A DNA stretch of 64,000 nt, taken from assembly GCF_040054535.1 (NCBI RefSeq), contig NC_090798.1, positions 562,501 through 626,500 of the forward strand, in the 5' to 3' direction. Below are positions 12,801-46,895 of this stretch, one piece after another. Below the pieces are notes generated by a model. That model searched no databases. It saw only the letters and a program-made list of their open reading frames with translations, and was not told the origin of the DNA. The translations under genes and the position numbers were made by a program. Origin of the DNA: Antennarius striatus (lineage: Eukaryota > Chordata > Actinopteri > Lophiiformes > Antennariidae). Every line of letters starts with the position of its first letter. Positions within the stretch are counted from its first letter, which is position 1.

Positions 12801-12904
12801 ATTAAGGACAACTTTAATACAAATTTTAAGTTATTTTATAGAAATGTTTCCATTGAAGCGAACCAGCAGCGGCAGTAAGGTAACAGGATGTCGTTTGCAC
12901 CTAC

Positions 12905-13230
12905 CTGTTCAGCTACGGGAAGGTGTGGCACTTCGCCCCAGGTATCACAAATGATCGGAGAACTTCACTTGTCATTTAAGTCGTTGTTTTCCCATCCGTG
13001 GAAATTAAAAATGGTGAAAAAGCAGAAGCCGATTTCAGCATCCTTCTCTGGATGTAACTCCGTCTTTTGGCGTGGAATGTCGCGGAGAGCCGCCCAGAAC
13101 ACTCTCCCCCACTCGGAGACTCCGCGGTCCCATGTCTCCAGGTCGAGCAGCAGCCGGACTGGGAGGCTGGTGGACCGCAGTCAAGATGACCGTGATGTCC
13201 AATTACCACTTCCTGTTGGACCTTTCAGAA
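12905..13230 (-). other. candidate 5' noncoding first exon of PGCKA1
   Basis: A CpG-containing block within AT-rich DNA ends on the minus strand in a good donor, CTGAACAG|GTAGGT, at 12905. It could splice to the acceptor at 6498/6497, 21 nt before the PGCKA1 ATG. An ETS core (CCGGAAGT on minus, near 13410) lies upstream. Short frames on both strands match nothing I recognise. The upstream border is approximate; alternatively this is an exon or promoter of an unrelated noncoding transcript. Confidence 0.3.
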
Positions 13231-14749
13231 TAAAACCACAACAGCTACAACGCTTAACTAACCTTTACAACAATTAATATAATGAAATATAAATATATAT
13301 TTTTTATTTTGAAACACAAATTCTAATTATCAGACACTAATAACTACCTTTGGTGTGTCATAATTTCCCAGTATAAAAAATATATTTTATGATTATAAGT
13401 AACTTCCGGGTTTGGTCCGGTAGGCTGTGTCTCTTTTGACTCGGCTTGACCTGACCTGCCTCCCCTCGGTTTCTGGGCTGGTCTTATGACTGGGATGTGA
13501 TTAGAGTGGAATCACCCCACAACACCTGCTACCCACTTGACAAAATTTTGCTCCAGCCAGAAATAAATAAAAGCAGATAGATACAAAAGGGGGAGTTTGA
13601 TTAAGTTATTACAAGAGAGTCATTACACAAACATACAAATGAAATAAAGATTAAATAAGTGCAAGTATGTTTTTTTCTTTTTTTACTGCTTCCAGGATAT
13701 AAAACACTGGAGAGTGTTTCCCATAGGCAGGACAGTTTCTAACCCTCTAGGCCAAGACACAACAATGGGATGCATCCGATGCAAAATAGAGGCCCTGTGG
13801 ACATTTTTGAAAATGGGGTCAGTGATGCTTCATCATGCTTTCCAACCGCTTACTTAGCATAAACACATGGAATGGAAAACTAGTCAACAAGGAGGCTGAA
13901 GGTGAACAGGTTAGCCTGCATGCATGTGTCCACGGATTCAGAGAAATGTACACTAACTGGGGGTTTTCCTATCTTTACAGAGAGTATGTATATTTGTAAA
14001 TATTTAAATATTCATACATGTGTTCATCCGCTTTGCTATTTAAAACCTCGGCCCAGCCCGGCTCTCATTGTGAAACGTTGTCGAATGCTCTCATTGTTTG
14101 GCTCCAGCAGCAGCAGAGCGTCAGTCAGCAGAGGGATCAATGGACTTTGGTCTGACCGGACTGCTGCCTTTAAAACGCTCATTGTCTGCACTGAAAGGAG
14201 ACACAACCGGCAATACACTGGATCTAATTCACTCCGATTACCCATTACCATTAATCGAGCAAAAATTTTATAACCGACGTTGCCTTAGCTCCTCAGGTTG
14301 TTCAAATTCCTCTTCTGTCCTCAAACGCAGCAGAAAAGAGGCTCTAATCTGTTTGACCTATCAGACACCAGCAGCTCTTTGAACACCTCCCGTTTCCTAC
14401 TGTACCTGAATGGAACTAAAGAGCTGGAGAGGGAAGCCTTTCCTTCCTGGCGTGTTCCTGAGGATTTAGGTCAAGGCTAATTGGTCATCATCTATCCTCA
14501 CTGGGGTCTAGTATCGAGGCTTTTAGGAAAAAACAAGGAGGAAGAAAACAAGAAAATGGGATGAACTGAGCCGCTGGTGTCGAATCAGCAGCTTCTTCTA
14601 TTAGCAGCTAAAAATAGTGAAATCTCCCCGTGCAAATATGATCTATTAGGTGAAAGGCCATGTACTTTCTGTTCTCCGTCACTGCCACGTTCGTTATTCT
14701 TTGCACCTGGTTTGTTCTCCCCTGATTGTTCTGTTTGCTCCTCAGCCAA

Positions 14750-15186
14750 TCCGGGTCTAGTTCCTTCCCAGTGTTCACACCTAGTTAATTAGTTAATTAT
14801 CAGCTCCACCTGAACCTAGTTTTGCACCCTGGTCTATTCAAGCTCCTTCATTTCTGTCAAGCGCTGGCGCAGTGTAGTTTGTTCAGAGATCTGTGTATGA
14901 CTAATCGTTATTTCTTGACCGTTTCTCTTTCGACCTTCGAGTTTTACCTTGTCTTAATTGTGATTTTCCAGATTTTGACCTTTGCCTGTTGTGACCACGG
15001 TTTTGTCTTTTATGCCCTGTGAATGACCTGGACCTGTTTGATTGGACTATGTTTTTTGCCTGTTGTCTTTGTACCGTCTTTATCCTGAACTTCTGGTTTT
15101 GAACCCTGCCTGTTTGGACTAATTAAAAGTTTATTATTAATTGACACCTTGACTCTCGCTCTTGGTTCCTGTTGAATCCGTAACAT
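14750..15186 (+). mobile_element. retroelement-like 3' tail (family uncertain)
   Basis: A TTGACC/GCCTGTT-rich stretch ends with a polyadenylation-type AATTAAA and a terminal GAATCCGTAACA. This layout resembles 3' ends of teleost non-LTR elements and derived SINEs. No reverse-transcriptase frame is present. It abuts the hAT-like copy at 15187, whose far end is missing. Confidence 0.35.
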
Positions 15187-15443
15187 ATTGATTGATAGTT
15201 TGATCCTTGATTGATGGAGTTCTGTGGGTTTAATAACCTGACAAATGAAAAGGATTTATGTTGGAACAGAGAAACAAACAAACATGTTTTTTCTGTCTAA
15301 CTGTAATGTTTGGAACTAGAATCAGTCAGAAATTCAGTTATTTAACATTAAGGAGTAGTTCTTTAGTTACATTTATTAGTTCCACCTGGCCCTTTGATTA
15401 CAGCTGATGTGGCCCTCAGTGAAAATGAGTTTGACCCCCCCTG
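15187..15443 (-). mobile_element. hAT-like element fragment, copy D (reverse orientation)
   Basis: Reverse-complement match to the element at 43639-44512. It carries the left terminal motif (TCAAACTCATT...GAGGGCCACATCAGC in element sense), one unexpanded copy of the region that forms a 64-bp minisatellite elsewhere, and the segment through the CAATCAAGGATCAAACTAT motif. The other end is missing at 15187. Confidence 0.75.
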
Positions 15444-15862
15444 ATATAAAGTGAGATCTGCTGACAATGAAGAGGCTATTTTAAACCTGAGGAGATGAGA
15501 TGCCAAAGCGCCCCGACTGTGGGGCATAAACACACAAAAACAGACTGTGTGACCTGTGAAGACCTGCAGCTACACACACACACACACACGGTGTCGTTTT
15601 CTGGCGCTGCAGGTGGAGTGTTTCACTGATAGTCAGGCCCTTGTTGTCATGAGGACATGAGCCAACAGACATGAGCTCATCATCATCATCACAATGAGAG
15701 GTGTGGCCACGCCCTTCGCTCACTGTGGACCTGATGTTGCCGTGGCGACAGGACACACACGTACACTCTGGCTTAGAGTGACACCACTGGGAAATTAAAA
15801 TGGTAACCCAAAGCAACAGACTTTATTGGTCGATCGCAGCTTGATCCTGTGTTTGCTTTGCT

Positions 15863-15913
<51 letters not shown>
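15863..15913. repeat. (TG)n microsatellite
   Basis: About 25 TG units; a second, degenerate TG-rich tract lies at about 16070-16143. Confidence 0.95.
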
Positions 15914-15915
<2 letters not shown>

Positions 15916-16344
15916 GGCCGGCCTACAGGTGCAGCCGCACACGCAGCACCTAATTAGAATGACAACGTCAGCCGCTGTTGGAGAAACATTTGCCACGCTT
16001 GTCTGGGATTTGGCATCAGGAGCAGAAGAGCAATTACCGGCCAATCAGATGATTCCAGAGCTCTGCTGTGTGTTAGTGTGTTTGTGTGTTAGTGTGTCTG
16101 TGTGTGTTTGTGTGTCTGTGTGTGTTTGTGTGTCTGTGTGTGTCTGCCGCTCCTGACTAGAGAAAAAATCAAACAATTGTCACCTGCTTTACAGGATGAT
16201 TTGTAAATTACAGAGCCAATCAGAATTGGGCTAATTGCAGGCGAAGAGGAGAGATCTTCATCACATCTGTGATTGTCTCATGAGAAACAAACGCTGGCGT
16301 CGACAAGCAGGAAATAATTACAAGGAAAAACCTCAGACGCTGCC

Positions 16345-18798
16345 GTGGAGGCAAAAAGTGAACCATTTTATTACAGTAAAATGTTTCATACAAACAATGC
16401 ATACACACTAGTTTAATATTGCTTCAGACATAAGTTTCTTTTCCATTTCCAGTTAAACAACTCTGTAACAAAATGTAAATACAACATTTATGAAAATATA
16501 AATCTCTAAACAGGTACGTCAGTCCTGACAATACAAAGAATACCATAGAAACATTCATTATACCAGTATGTCAACTAGGAGTTGCAAACATGTAAGTTTT
16601 TAAAAGGTCATTCAAGTTACTTAACATACAATAATACCGTTTACTGGCTTCCATATGGACACATTCAAATATACTCTTAAACTAGCATCGCAATATGTTT
16701 TTAAAGATTATCACGTTTTCTCTATCAGAAACGGAATCACAATAGAACACCGAAACAATTTGGTACCAATATAATTACAGTACAAGCCTCAAAAAACAAA
16801 CACAAACTAGAATTGGGGCTTTGGCAATAATGTGGTAATATTTGTTTGAGTTCAGAAATTCTTGTGTTGGAGGGAAAAAATGTATTTTAAAGCTTGGTGT
16901 TGCTACCCGGTTTGAAATGATTCCAGGGCCGTTATCTCAGCAGAGGGATGGAATAGCCCTTAAACACCTCTCGTTTTCAGTCATGCCAGACAGATGATTG
17001 GTCAAAATTGCGTTTTTGGGTCATCACAGACATGCGTTTAAAAAAGAAGCAATTACAGTACCTGCAAGGTACAACCTCATAAATAGCTCAGCATTCTGTT
17101 AGATTGTCAGCAAACCAGATCGTACCGGGCTCCAGAGCGCCACCTGTGGGTTCATGTGAGCCTGAGAAGCAATGTTGAAAGACCTCCGGTCGCCTGTCGT
17201 CCCTTAAACCTGCCTTAAAACTCTCATTTATTAATGAGCCAAATAAAAACCGACTCTCTCGGTAAGAGTTGGACCAAAATTTCTTACAATAAATCGATTA
17301 GATATGAACATAAAAGTACAAGCAGAGCTAAAACTCTATTGGGACTGAAACACGGGTGAATTTGTTGCTTGAGTGTCGAACAGTTTCTGCTCTTCAATCT
17401 GGATCTAGGTCTTTCAACAGAAGCTCTTTTATGTGTTAAACTTCACCAGAGATTCATTTTTATTTGTGCGATATTTTCTACAAATTCACATCTTTTTTTA
17501 AAAATTCCCACTCATTTCACTCCCAGGTTTACAAAGCTGATAAACCTTGATGCTTAAAATCCATCCTGACCCTCGATTCATCGCATAAATGTTCAAACTT
17601 TCCGTTTTTACGTTAATTCCAGGCATATATTGAGGGACTGTAGCATCTGAAGCGTTAGCTGTAACCGGTAAGCACTGGGATGGCCTCTTGTATTTTTTTT
17701 AGGCAAACTCAATACTGATATTTTAAGACAACTCTAGATCACTTTAAACAACTTTTTATTTTTTACAAAGTTTTATATGAATAAATCTAACAATTCCTCA
17801 CAAACCATTCATAAAGTGCTTCCACCTACTGTTTAAACCTCTAAATATATTCACATGGCCGAGTTGCTTCAGAGAAACAAGAGTCGATCTGTCCTTTTCT
17901 ACCGGAACACTTGAAGAAACTCCACTAAACCTAAAGCGAGTCGACTGGTTAAGGCGTGAACGTGTATGGTGCTATGCTACACTTTATGCTCAATAGTGGT
18001 GTTTCCCTAAACACAAACGGCACAAACTGATGGAACTGCAGGTAAATTCACATCAAATTTACGTAAACTGTTCCGATAATGTCTACAGCTATCGTTACGA
18101 AGAGCAATGCCACCTATCTCTTGTGTTGTCGACTGAATTTCAGTACACTAGTCACTTAGATTTAACATCGATGCAAGTATTATGTAACTGTGTGTCTACT
18201 GTGTTTACAAAGTCCCTGCATTTTCATAAATCTTGTAATCTGCACATAAAGAATATTTTAAATTCCAGGCACTCACTTTGATTGCATTAAGCACAACATA
18301 ACATTTTAAGGAGTTGCACAAATTGCAGCAGCCAAAAAGGGATATGTACATATGTTCATAGTTCTTCCTTTTTGTACAGTACCGACTGATGTTAATAGAA
18401 ACGTAAATACACTTTTTTTTGGGAGAACATTATGGCATTATGTGCACAATGTGGATAAAGAAAGTCTACAATGAAGGTGACTTAAATACTAAGAACTTTT
18501 TTCATTAAATGGAAACGCAAAGGCAAAAGAAAACCTGACTTTTTCTCCTCTCAAATAAAACAGTAACAGTCTTCATGTGTGAAACAAACAGAAACTATAT
18601 CAGAAGTTGGAAGTAAGTCGTACATAATTTGAGTGCAGCGTTAAAACGGTCGGCCCATTAACTACCCAGAGGGCTGACATCTGCAGCTGAATCACGTGGC
18701 TGTAAACAAGAATCAACTGCAACCCCAGAGATTCTACACTTTGTCCCCTATCTCTACCTGCCTGTCCTAACCCCTCCCCCAATCATTGATTCCACCAA
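16345..18798 (-). other. nwd2: probable NWD2 3' UTR
   Basis: About 2.4 kb of AT-rich, mostly single-copy DNA directly follows the NWD2 stop codon. It has no microsatellite, in contrast to the surrounding DNA. A canonical AATAAA lies on the minus strand at 16372-16367, suggesting cleavage near 16345-16355. The end point is inferred from this signal only. Confidence 0.55.
16367..16372 (-). terminator. candidate NWD2 polyadenylation signal AATAAA
   Basis: AATAAA on the minus strand (tttatt on plus), about 2.43 kb downstream of the NWD2 stop. It sits at the border where AT-rich UTR-like sequence gives way to repeat-rich intergenic DNA. Confidence 0.45.
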
Positions 18799-40712
<21,914 letters not shown>

Positions 40713-40736
40713 GGGGGGCGACTTCCAGCGTGGCTG

Positions 40737-40740
<4 letters not shown>

Positions 40741-40832
<92 letters not shown>
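40741..40832. repeat. (CA)46 microsatellite directly upstream of the NWD2 start codon
   Basis: Forty-six CA units on plus (UG in sense RNA), 28 nt upstream of the NWD2 ATG. It is either in the 5' UTR or directly before the candidate acceptor at 40735. Confidence 0.95.
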
Positions 40833-40834
<2 letters not shown>

Positions 40835-42079
40835 CAAAGAAGTGGCGCGTTAGCGCGTCCAGGCGCGCGTCACGCACGTGGATAACGGTTCATGCTTGCG
40901 CGCAAATATTTCCCTCATCCATTCACGCAAACGCGGGGCGTGAATTATGGCAAAGACGGGATTTCAATTCACCTTTAACATATTTATTTCATTCTTTCCT
41001 TAATTCGCTTCAAAATAAAAGTTATTAAATTGATTTTCTGATCATTTTGGCCACTTTAAATAAATTAATGCCTGTTTTTTCCCCCCTCCCAAATCAGACT
41101 GAATATTTTAATCAAGCGTGATAATCTACTTTGCCATATTTTTGACGCCCTCCGGACACACAAACACACACCAGTCAAGTTACGATGGATCTGTCAGTTC
41201 TACCATCACAGGAAGGGTTTTGAATGTGTGGGTTTATCGCATTCAAAGAGGGAGGACGTTACGCACAGCCTACCACCGTCACGGTGCATGCGTAATTTGT
41301 ATACATGTCCTTGGATGCATTCATGGATTTTCATGCCACTGGAGGACGAACAGAAAGAGACGACACAGAAGTGGAAAAAGACGAGCAAGGCAAGCATCAG
41401 TCGTGTTCCCACCCCAGAGAAGATGCTTGAAAAGGCAAATAACCGCTAGGAATGGTTATTCCGCCTGGAGCAGATGTCGGGTCGGTGCTTATCGGAGTTG
41501 GTCTATCCTCAAATCTTTGTTTCATAGACGGAAAACGTCAACACAGACACTAGGGAGCGGGGGAAAGTTGGGTGGTCCATCACTGAGCGCTAAATCCTCT
41601 GAGCAGACACTGAACATCTCTGAGGCTCCGCATCCGCGGGGAGGACTTGACTACAAGTGATGCTGGAGACGGGCACAACAACAGTTGCTCACATTCATTC
41701 GCTTCATTTCGCGGCTTCCCGAAATATCCAAGCGTCGAGGACGGAGAAAGCCGAGCGCCCATCAGAGTTTCTGTGGCCGACAGACGACGTCGGGCGACGG
41801 TGAAACGGGCTCCGTGTGTCGGAGGGCTCTCCGCCGCATCCTGCTGTCTCCCCGAGCCGACCGAGCTCTGAGATGTGAGGAGAGTGAAGCGGGCTAAAAC
41901 AACGACGCTCGACTTCCGGATGACGACTTCAAAATAAAAGCTTCAACTAAAGCGGGACGTCTCTATGTCGCTCTAAACTACACTGTTTGACTTGTATCTG
42001 AATGTTAAACTTAAAATAATAACATATTTGTCTTCAAACACTAGTTTTACATCTAAAATGTCGATTCAGTTCCACTCAC

Positions 42080-42258
42080 CAAATGATTCAAATAGTCCGT
42101 GCTTTTATGTTGAAATCCTCGTACTTCCGGCGCTGCTCCAGCTCTTCTAATTTGGCTTGACGGAGCTGGGAGCAGCTCTGGATGCTCTCTCTGTCCTCCT
42201 CTCTGTCTCTTTCCGCTCCTGTGTGGAAGCTGGCGCTCTCACCGTCCCCATTAAAATT
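42080..42258 (-). other. candidate 5' noncoding exon of NWD2 (or exon of an unknown gene)
   Basis: On the minus strand a purine-rich segment ends in a strong donor, ATTTG|GTGAGT, at 42080. It could splice to the acceptor at 40735/40734, 22 nt before the NWD2 ATG. A perfect CRE lies just upstream. It contains no ATG, which fits a 5' UTR. One frame stays open for 70 codons (42300-42091), reading into KLEELEQRRKYEDFNIKART before TGA, and I could not match this to a protein. The 5' border is a guess, set at a possible acceptor (GGGGTTCAG|TGT); a transcription start is equally possible. Confidence 0.3.
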
Positions 42259-42295
42259 ACACTGAACCCCGAAGTCAGCAGTGAGGTGTCGTAAA

Positions 42296-42303
42296 TGACG
42301 TCA
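42296..42303. promoter_or_regulatory. perfect CRE palindrome TGACGTCA
   Basis: An eight-base palindromic cAMP-response element about 40 bp upstream of the candidate NWD2 first exon. CREB/ATF sites close to transcription starts are common in neuronally expressed genes. Function is inferred from motif and position. Confidence 0.4.
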
Positions 42304-43638
42304 TAACTCCTACCGGTCACGCGCTAAGTAGAAATGACATCAGCTGCTTTACCTCCTGAGCGTCAACGTCAGCGTTTCACCAAGAAAGGAAACCTCAAAG
42401 AAAGTTTAGTCTGAGACAATAACAGTGAAATGAATTTAATTTTTTAAAATCAACTCTAATAATGTCATGTCATCGTGTGTGCAAAGGAAATTTTGGGGGG
42501 CAACAAACATATCAGGTCAACGCGAAGATTTTTGTGTCTATGCACCAATTGTGTTTTTAAGCTATCAAACATTTGGAAAACAAATTGTATGGAGAAATTA
42601 TGATTTCTCACACATTGCATGTAAGGAATGACCTGATCTAGTTTGCGCAGACTAGAAAAACCCCTCATTTGCAGCATAGATGTATGCTGGGGTCCTAGAC
42701 GGTCAGTTCCTGTTCTTGGCAGTCAGCAGACAGCCTTCAATACATCCTGATCTTCATTTCATTTATTTCACATGTAGTGAAGCAGGTAGCTGTGATTAGG
42801 GAGTTGAAAACTACTAAAACCACAGCAAAGATAAGCTAATGCTAATTAGCTGCATCCTTCTTGGCTAATTTATGGAGAATCTTCTTCCACAAAAGGTGTT
42901 CAAAGAGCTCGCTGTTCAATGAGTTTATTAGAAGAGACACAAATAACACGTGACACGCTATCATTTTTAGCTGCAGATACCTGAGGGTCTTTTTGATGTG
43001 GATGGGGGGGGAGGAAGAGGAGGAAGAATAGGGAGAGGGGGTTAAAATTAATTGCTCTATCGATAAATGCGCCTCCGCTCTGCAGCCGATGGTTATTCAC
43101 GCTGGAAGTTTAAGTGCATTGGATTTGTACTAAACAGAATTGATTACCAAGCCGTTCTTGTGAGGGGGAAACGCTGAACCATATATTTCCACCCCCCCAG
43201 TCTGGGTCTTTAGTGGGCAGCAGCAGGCACTCCCATTCTGATGAGAGTCGATGTGTGTCTGAAGTCCAGAAGGCTTTTAGTTCCAGCTGCATAAAGAAGA
43301 CGAGCCTATAGACGCTCACGAGGGCTCGGCTAATACTTTATAGAACATTTTTGGCTTCTCACTGATGTAACCAAGCTTTTTACATCACTTTATTTTCACA
43401 AGAAAATCTCTCATCCTTTCTTACATCCAGATCTGAGACCAGGACCACAAAGGAGGAAGCTTGTCGTTTCTAGATCGATGCTCAGCACGATGAAAGAGAG
43501 GAGACTCTGACCTAATTTGCAAGTAGTAAGAAACCACTTATCTCATTGTTCCTAATGAACACACCTGACATGATGCGTCGCTATCGCAAGATGCTAAAAA
43601 TGTTGCTGCTGTTTCACGTTTTGCTCATCACTTTAAGG

Positions 43639-44512
43639 CACGAGTGTCAAACTCATTTCCACTGAGGGTCACATCAGCATCACGGCTGTCCTCAAAGGGC
43701 TAGATGAAAGTAATAAATGTAACTAAATGTAATGTAACTAAATGTAACTACTCCTTAATGTAACTAATAAATGTAACTAATAAATGTAACTAAATGTAAC
43801 TACTCCTTAATGTAACTAATAAATGTAACTAAATGTAACTCAGTGTAATGTAACTAAATGTAACTACTCCTTAATGTAACTAATAAATGTAACTAAATGT
43901 AACTCAGTGTAATGTAACTAAATGTAACTACTCCTTAATGTAACTAATAAATGTAACTAAATGTAACTCAGTGTAACTAAATGTAACTACTCCTTAATGT
44001 AACTAATAAATGTAACTAAATGTAACTCAGTGTAATGTTACTAAATGTAACTACTCCTTAATGTAACTAATAAATGTAACTAAATGTAACTCAGTGTAAT
44101 GTAACTAAATGTAACTACTCCTTAATGTTAAATAACTGAATTTCTGACTGATTCTAGTTCCAAACATTACAGTTAGACAGAAAAAACATGTTTGTTTGTT
44201 TCTCTGTTCTAACATAAATCCTTTTCATTTGTCAGGTTATTAAACCCACAGAACTCCATCAATCAAGGATCAAACTATCAATCAATAAAGAAAAATAACA
44301 TCAGACACGAGTTAGGACGTTAACTTTGTTCACTACATTTAGTCAGAGTTAAAATGGGATGAACTACTGCATTGTGGGAAATGTAGTTTTGCTTAAAGCA
44401 CACTTTTGACCTGTTTATTTTTAGACACTCTGACCTTTTATGCTCTCGGGGGCCACATGAAATGACGTGGAGGGCCACATTCGGCCCCAGGGTCTTGAGT
44501 TTGAAACATGTG
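43639..44512 (+). mobile_element. complete non-autonomous hAT-type DNA transposon, copy B
   Basis: 874 bp, flanked by a perfect 8-bp target-site duplication CTTTAAGG (43631-43638 and 44513-44520). Terminal inverted repeats are CACGAGTGTCAAACTC (left) and GAGTTTGAAACATGTG (right), matching at 13 of 16 positions after complementing. No transposase frame is present. An 8-bp duplication and short terminal repeats are the hallmark of the hAT superfamily. The interior is a 64-bp-type minisatellite plus a unique segment shared with copies A, C and D. Confidence 0.9.
43708..44130. repeat. 64-bp minisatellite B (inside hAT-like copy B)
   Basis: Same unit as array A, with more variation: one unit lacks part of the CAGTGTAATGT block and one has an extra TAACTAATAAATG segment. 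Confidence 0.92.
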
Positions 44513-46845
44513 CTTTAAGGCAACTGGTGCACAACTGTATTCAGATGGAACTTACCTGATTTGTCCCTGGAACATGTCAGAGTCCAGATTACCATGACTA
44601 CTAATCCCAGATATCACACATTATTTATATAAGATAATATAATCAGGCTGTGGCGGCGCCGGCTCTCACCAGAAGCTCAGAACCTCGCTCTCAACAGTTA
44701 CGACCTTTTCTTTGGACTCAATTGCTCCGCTCTCGCTCATAATCTCCAGAAGCAAATCCGGAGAGCACCTGAACCAGATTAATGCACTGCAGTCGTGCAA
44801 AAGTGATGCACCGCACACAGCTTGTCAAAAGTGTGTTTTTATTCAAGGCTGCTGCTGGATTTTCTAAGAAAATAAGTCAGTCGGCCTTAAATCAGTAAAT
44901 ACCAATCTTTGACGTGTCACTTCCTCCTGACGTCCACTGCATTAACCTGGTCAGCGTGTTTGTGAAGCGTTCTGTGGAAAACAACAAGGTGAACTTCATG
45001 TTTGTGGAAATTCATTTAAAAAACGTTGAGATATGTTAGTCCACAGTAATATTAATTTCCATAAATCATTAATTGAATCTGTTTTGGCTGTAACATCATT
45101 GCGTTTGAACGTTTACAGCCGATCAAGTCATTTTCCTGAAAAGAAGAGCCTGTCCCCACATTTTCATTGACGTGCTATTTGTTTGTTAGTAATGCATAAA
45201 TAATTAGGTAATTTTCTGATAACCCAACTTCCTCTTCAGGCTTGTGCAGCCGAGTGACGCTTACCACTTTATTTATGCAAAGTAGATTAACTTTGGCACC
45301 TTGCAAATCACCGGATTTATTCATGAGTGAAAAATCTATTAAGTCAATAACGAAGAGCAACTCGTCCTGCTTTGATTGTGACGAGTAAAAATGATTCCAC
45401 CGCTTTGAATGTTGGGTATTTTTCTTATTTTCCTGCATTGACAGGTTCTATTGACTTCACACGTCCACTAGCGCTGCCTATAAAAAAAATTCTGGACATT
45501 CCAGGACTATAACTGAATCAAACCTGGCAGGCAGGCTTAAGAGGACTCAGACGTAATCCAGCGATTAGCCAGTATCGGATTCCAATCAGAGCGAACAACA
45601 GTTTCCTTCACTCTTTCACCTGCAAATGAGCAACTCCTAGCAGTCACAACATCACATGTGAGCAAGACGGCAAATGAAAAGCATATTTATATATTTGTTA
45701 TTACCTTGATGACTATTATTCCCTTCCCTTTTGGTTTTTATCAGGGCTAACTCCGTTTCCTTCCACCCTGTGAAGGATAAACGTTTATAGATAATTGATG
45801 GACTGATGGATGGAATAAATGATGAACGGCATCAATATGCAGGCCTCTTAAATAAACCAGAAGAATCCTCCATCCTCGCTGCTCGCTCATTTTGGAGCCG
45901 CTCTGCAAAGATTATCGGCCAACAATGTGATTCCAAAGCACAAATATGATTTAATGACTGGAGCCAGATTCAAACAGACTTTTAAACAGCATGTACAAAC
46001 CTCCTCCCACTCCCCTTTGGTAAAAACAAGACGCTGCAGTTATATTTAATGGGAGGGAGTGCGAGATGAATTTCAGGATAACCTTTTGCACCAAATTATA
46101 CGTGAGGACGGCTGAATTATTCAGCAGCGTCTCAGCCGTGGCACTTTTTGTCACGCCCCAATTAGCAGGTTTGTTTGTGGCCCCCGCTGTGATCTCTGCT
46201 GGATAATTGATACTGAATCTGTGGATGTTTTCGGTTCAAGTGGGTGATGGTGAAGGTGTGGTGAACGCGACGCACACTTGTTGTCATCACCAAGGCAAAC
46301 GATCTAATAAACCAAATGTGTGAGAAGAATGGAGAGGAACACCCACAGTCAGGAAAGCATGTGATTAATCTGCTACGAATAACTCTCTGGGATGTTTAAA
46401 TGGAAGTGAACACTTCAGTTGAAGCCTGCCAGTTGAACTCATAATAGAGATTAATTTCCTGTAAATGCATCACTCCCAAATGTGCATTTCCACTTAATCT
46501 GCAGGTAGTTTTATGGTCATGAATAATAAATTTAAGGACAAAATAGCTACCGAAGTATTTTTCTTGTCATGGTTGCAAAACAGATAAATGTGTTTCTAAT
46601 TTCATTTCAGGGTCCTGATTGTGGGACAATGCCACAGATGGGGGGGTGGGGGGTGGGGGGTGGCACCTAAAGGTGCAATTTGTTAATATGTGACCATCAT
46701 TTAAATGAAAAACATCAAAACATGAACAAATATAATAAAGTTAGCGCGCCAACCAGGAAGCCCCGGCCGTCCTGTCCTGTCATACTGCTATTTACCACTA
46801 GAGGCAGTAGTCAGGGTGCGATCTAGTTATCAATTATTCAGTTAT

Positions 46846-46895
46846 AGATATAAAGATATACTTTATTTATCCCTATCTGGGAAATTTAAAATATA
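46846..46895. mobile_element. dispersed teleost repeat fragment (TATACTTTATTTATCCC motif)
   Basis: TATAGATATAAAGATATACT followed by TTATTTATCCC and GGGAAATTT resembles a motif found at the ends of many fish interspersed repeats. Too short to classify. Confidence 0.3.

Larger units (their letters stand above)
6497..12904. other. region between PGCKA1 coding exon 1 and the candidate first exon (probable 5' intron); no other gene seen
   Basis: Contains the 21-bp minisatellite, a GT array, poly-C runs (17 C at about 7716-7732) and a very AT-rich block at about 12000-12250. No coding exon was recognised on either strand. Confidence 0.4.
13231..16344. other. intergenic DNA between NWD2 and PGCKA1
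   Basis: No coding exon recognised. It holds the ETS-like sites near 13410, the retroelement-like tail, hAT copy D and TG arrays. Confidence 0.4.
41640..42310 (-). promoter_or_regulatory. promoter-like CpG-rich region upstream of NWD2
   Basis: CpG-rich, microsatellite-free stretch about 1-1.6 kb upstream of the NWD2 start codon. It holds several ETS-type CCGGAAGT or CCGGAAG cores (near 41917 and 42124 on the minus strand) and a perfect CRE. CpG-rich, TATA-less composition is typical of vertebrate promoters. No TATA box was recognised. Confidence 0.4.

Noticed and set aside
12888..13277. 129-codon plus-strand and 77-codon minus-strand frames
   Set aside because: No recognisable family or composition; the block is better explained as a promoter/noncoding first exon on the minus strand.
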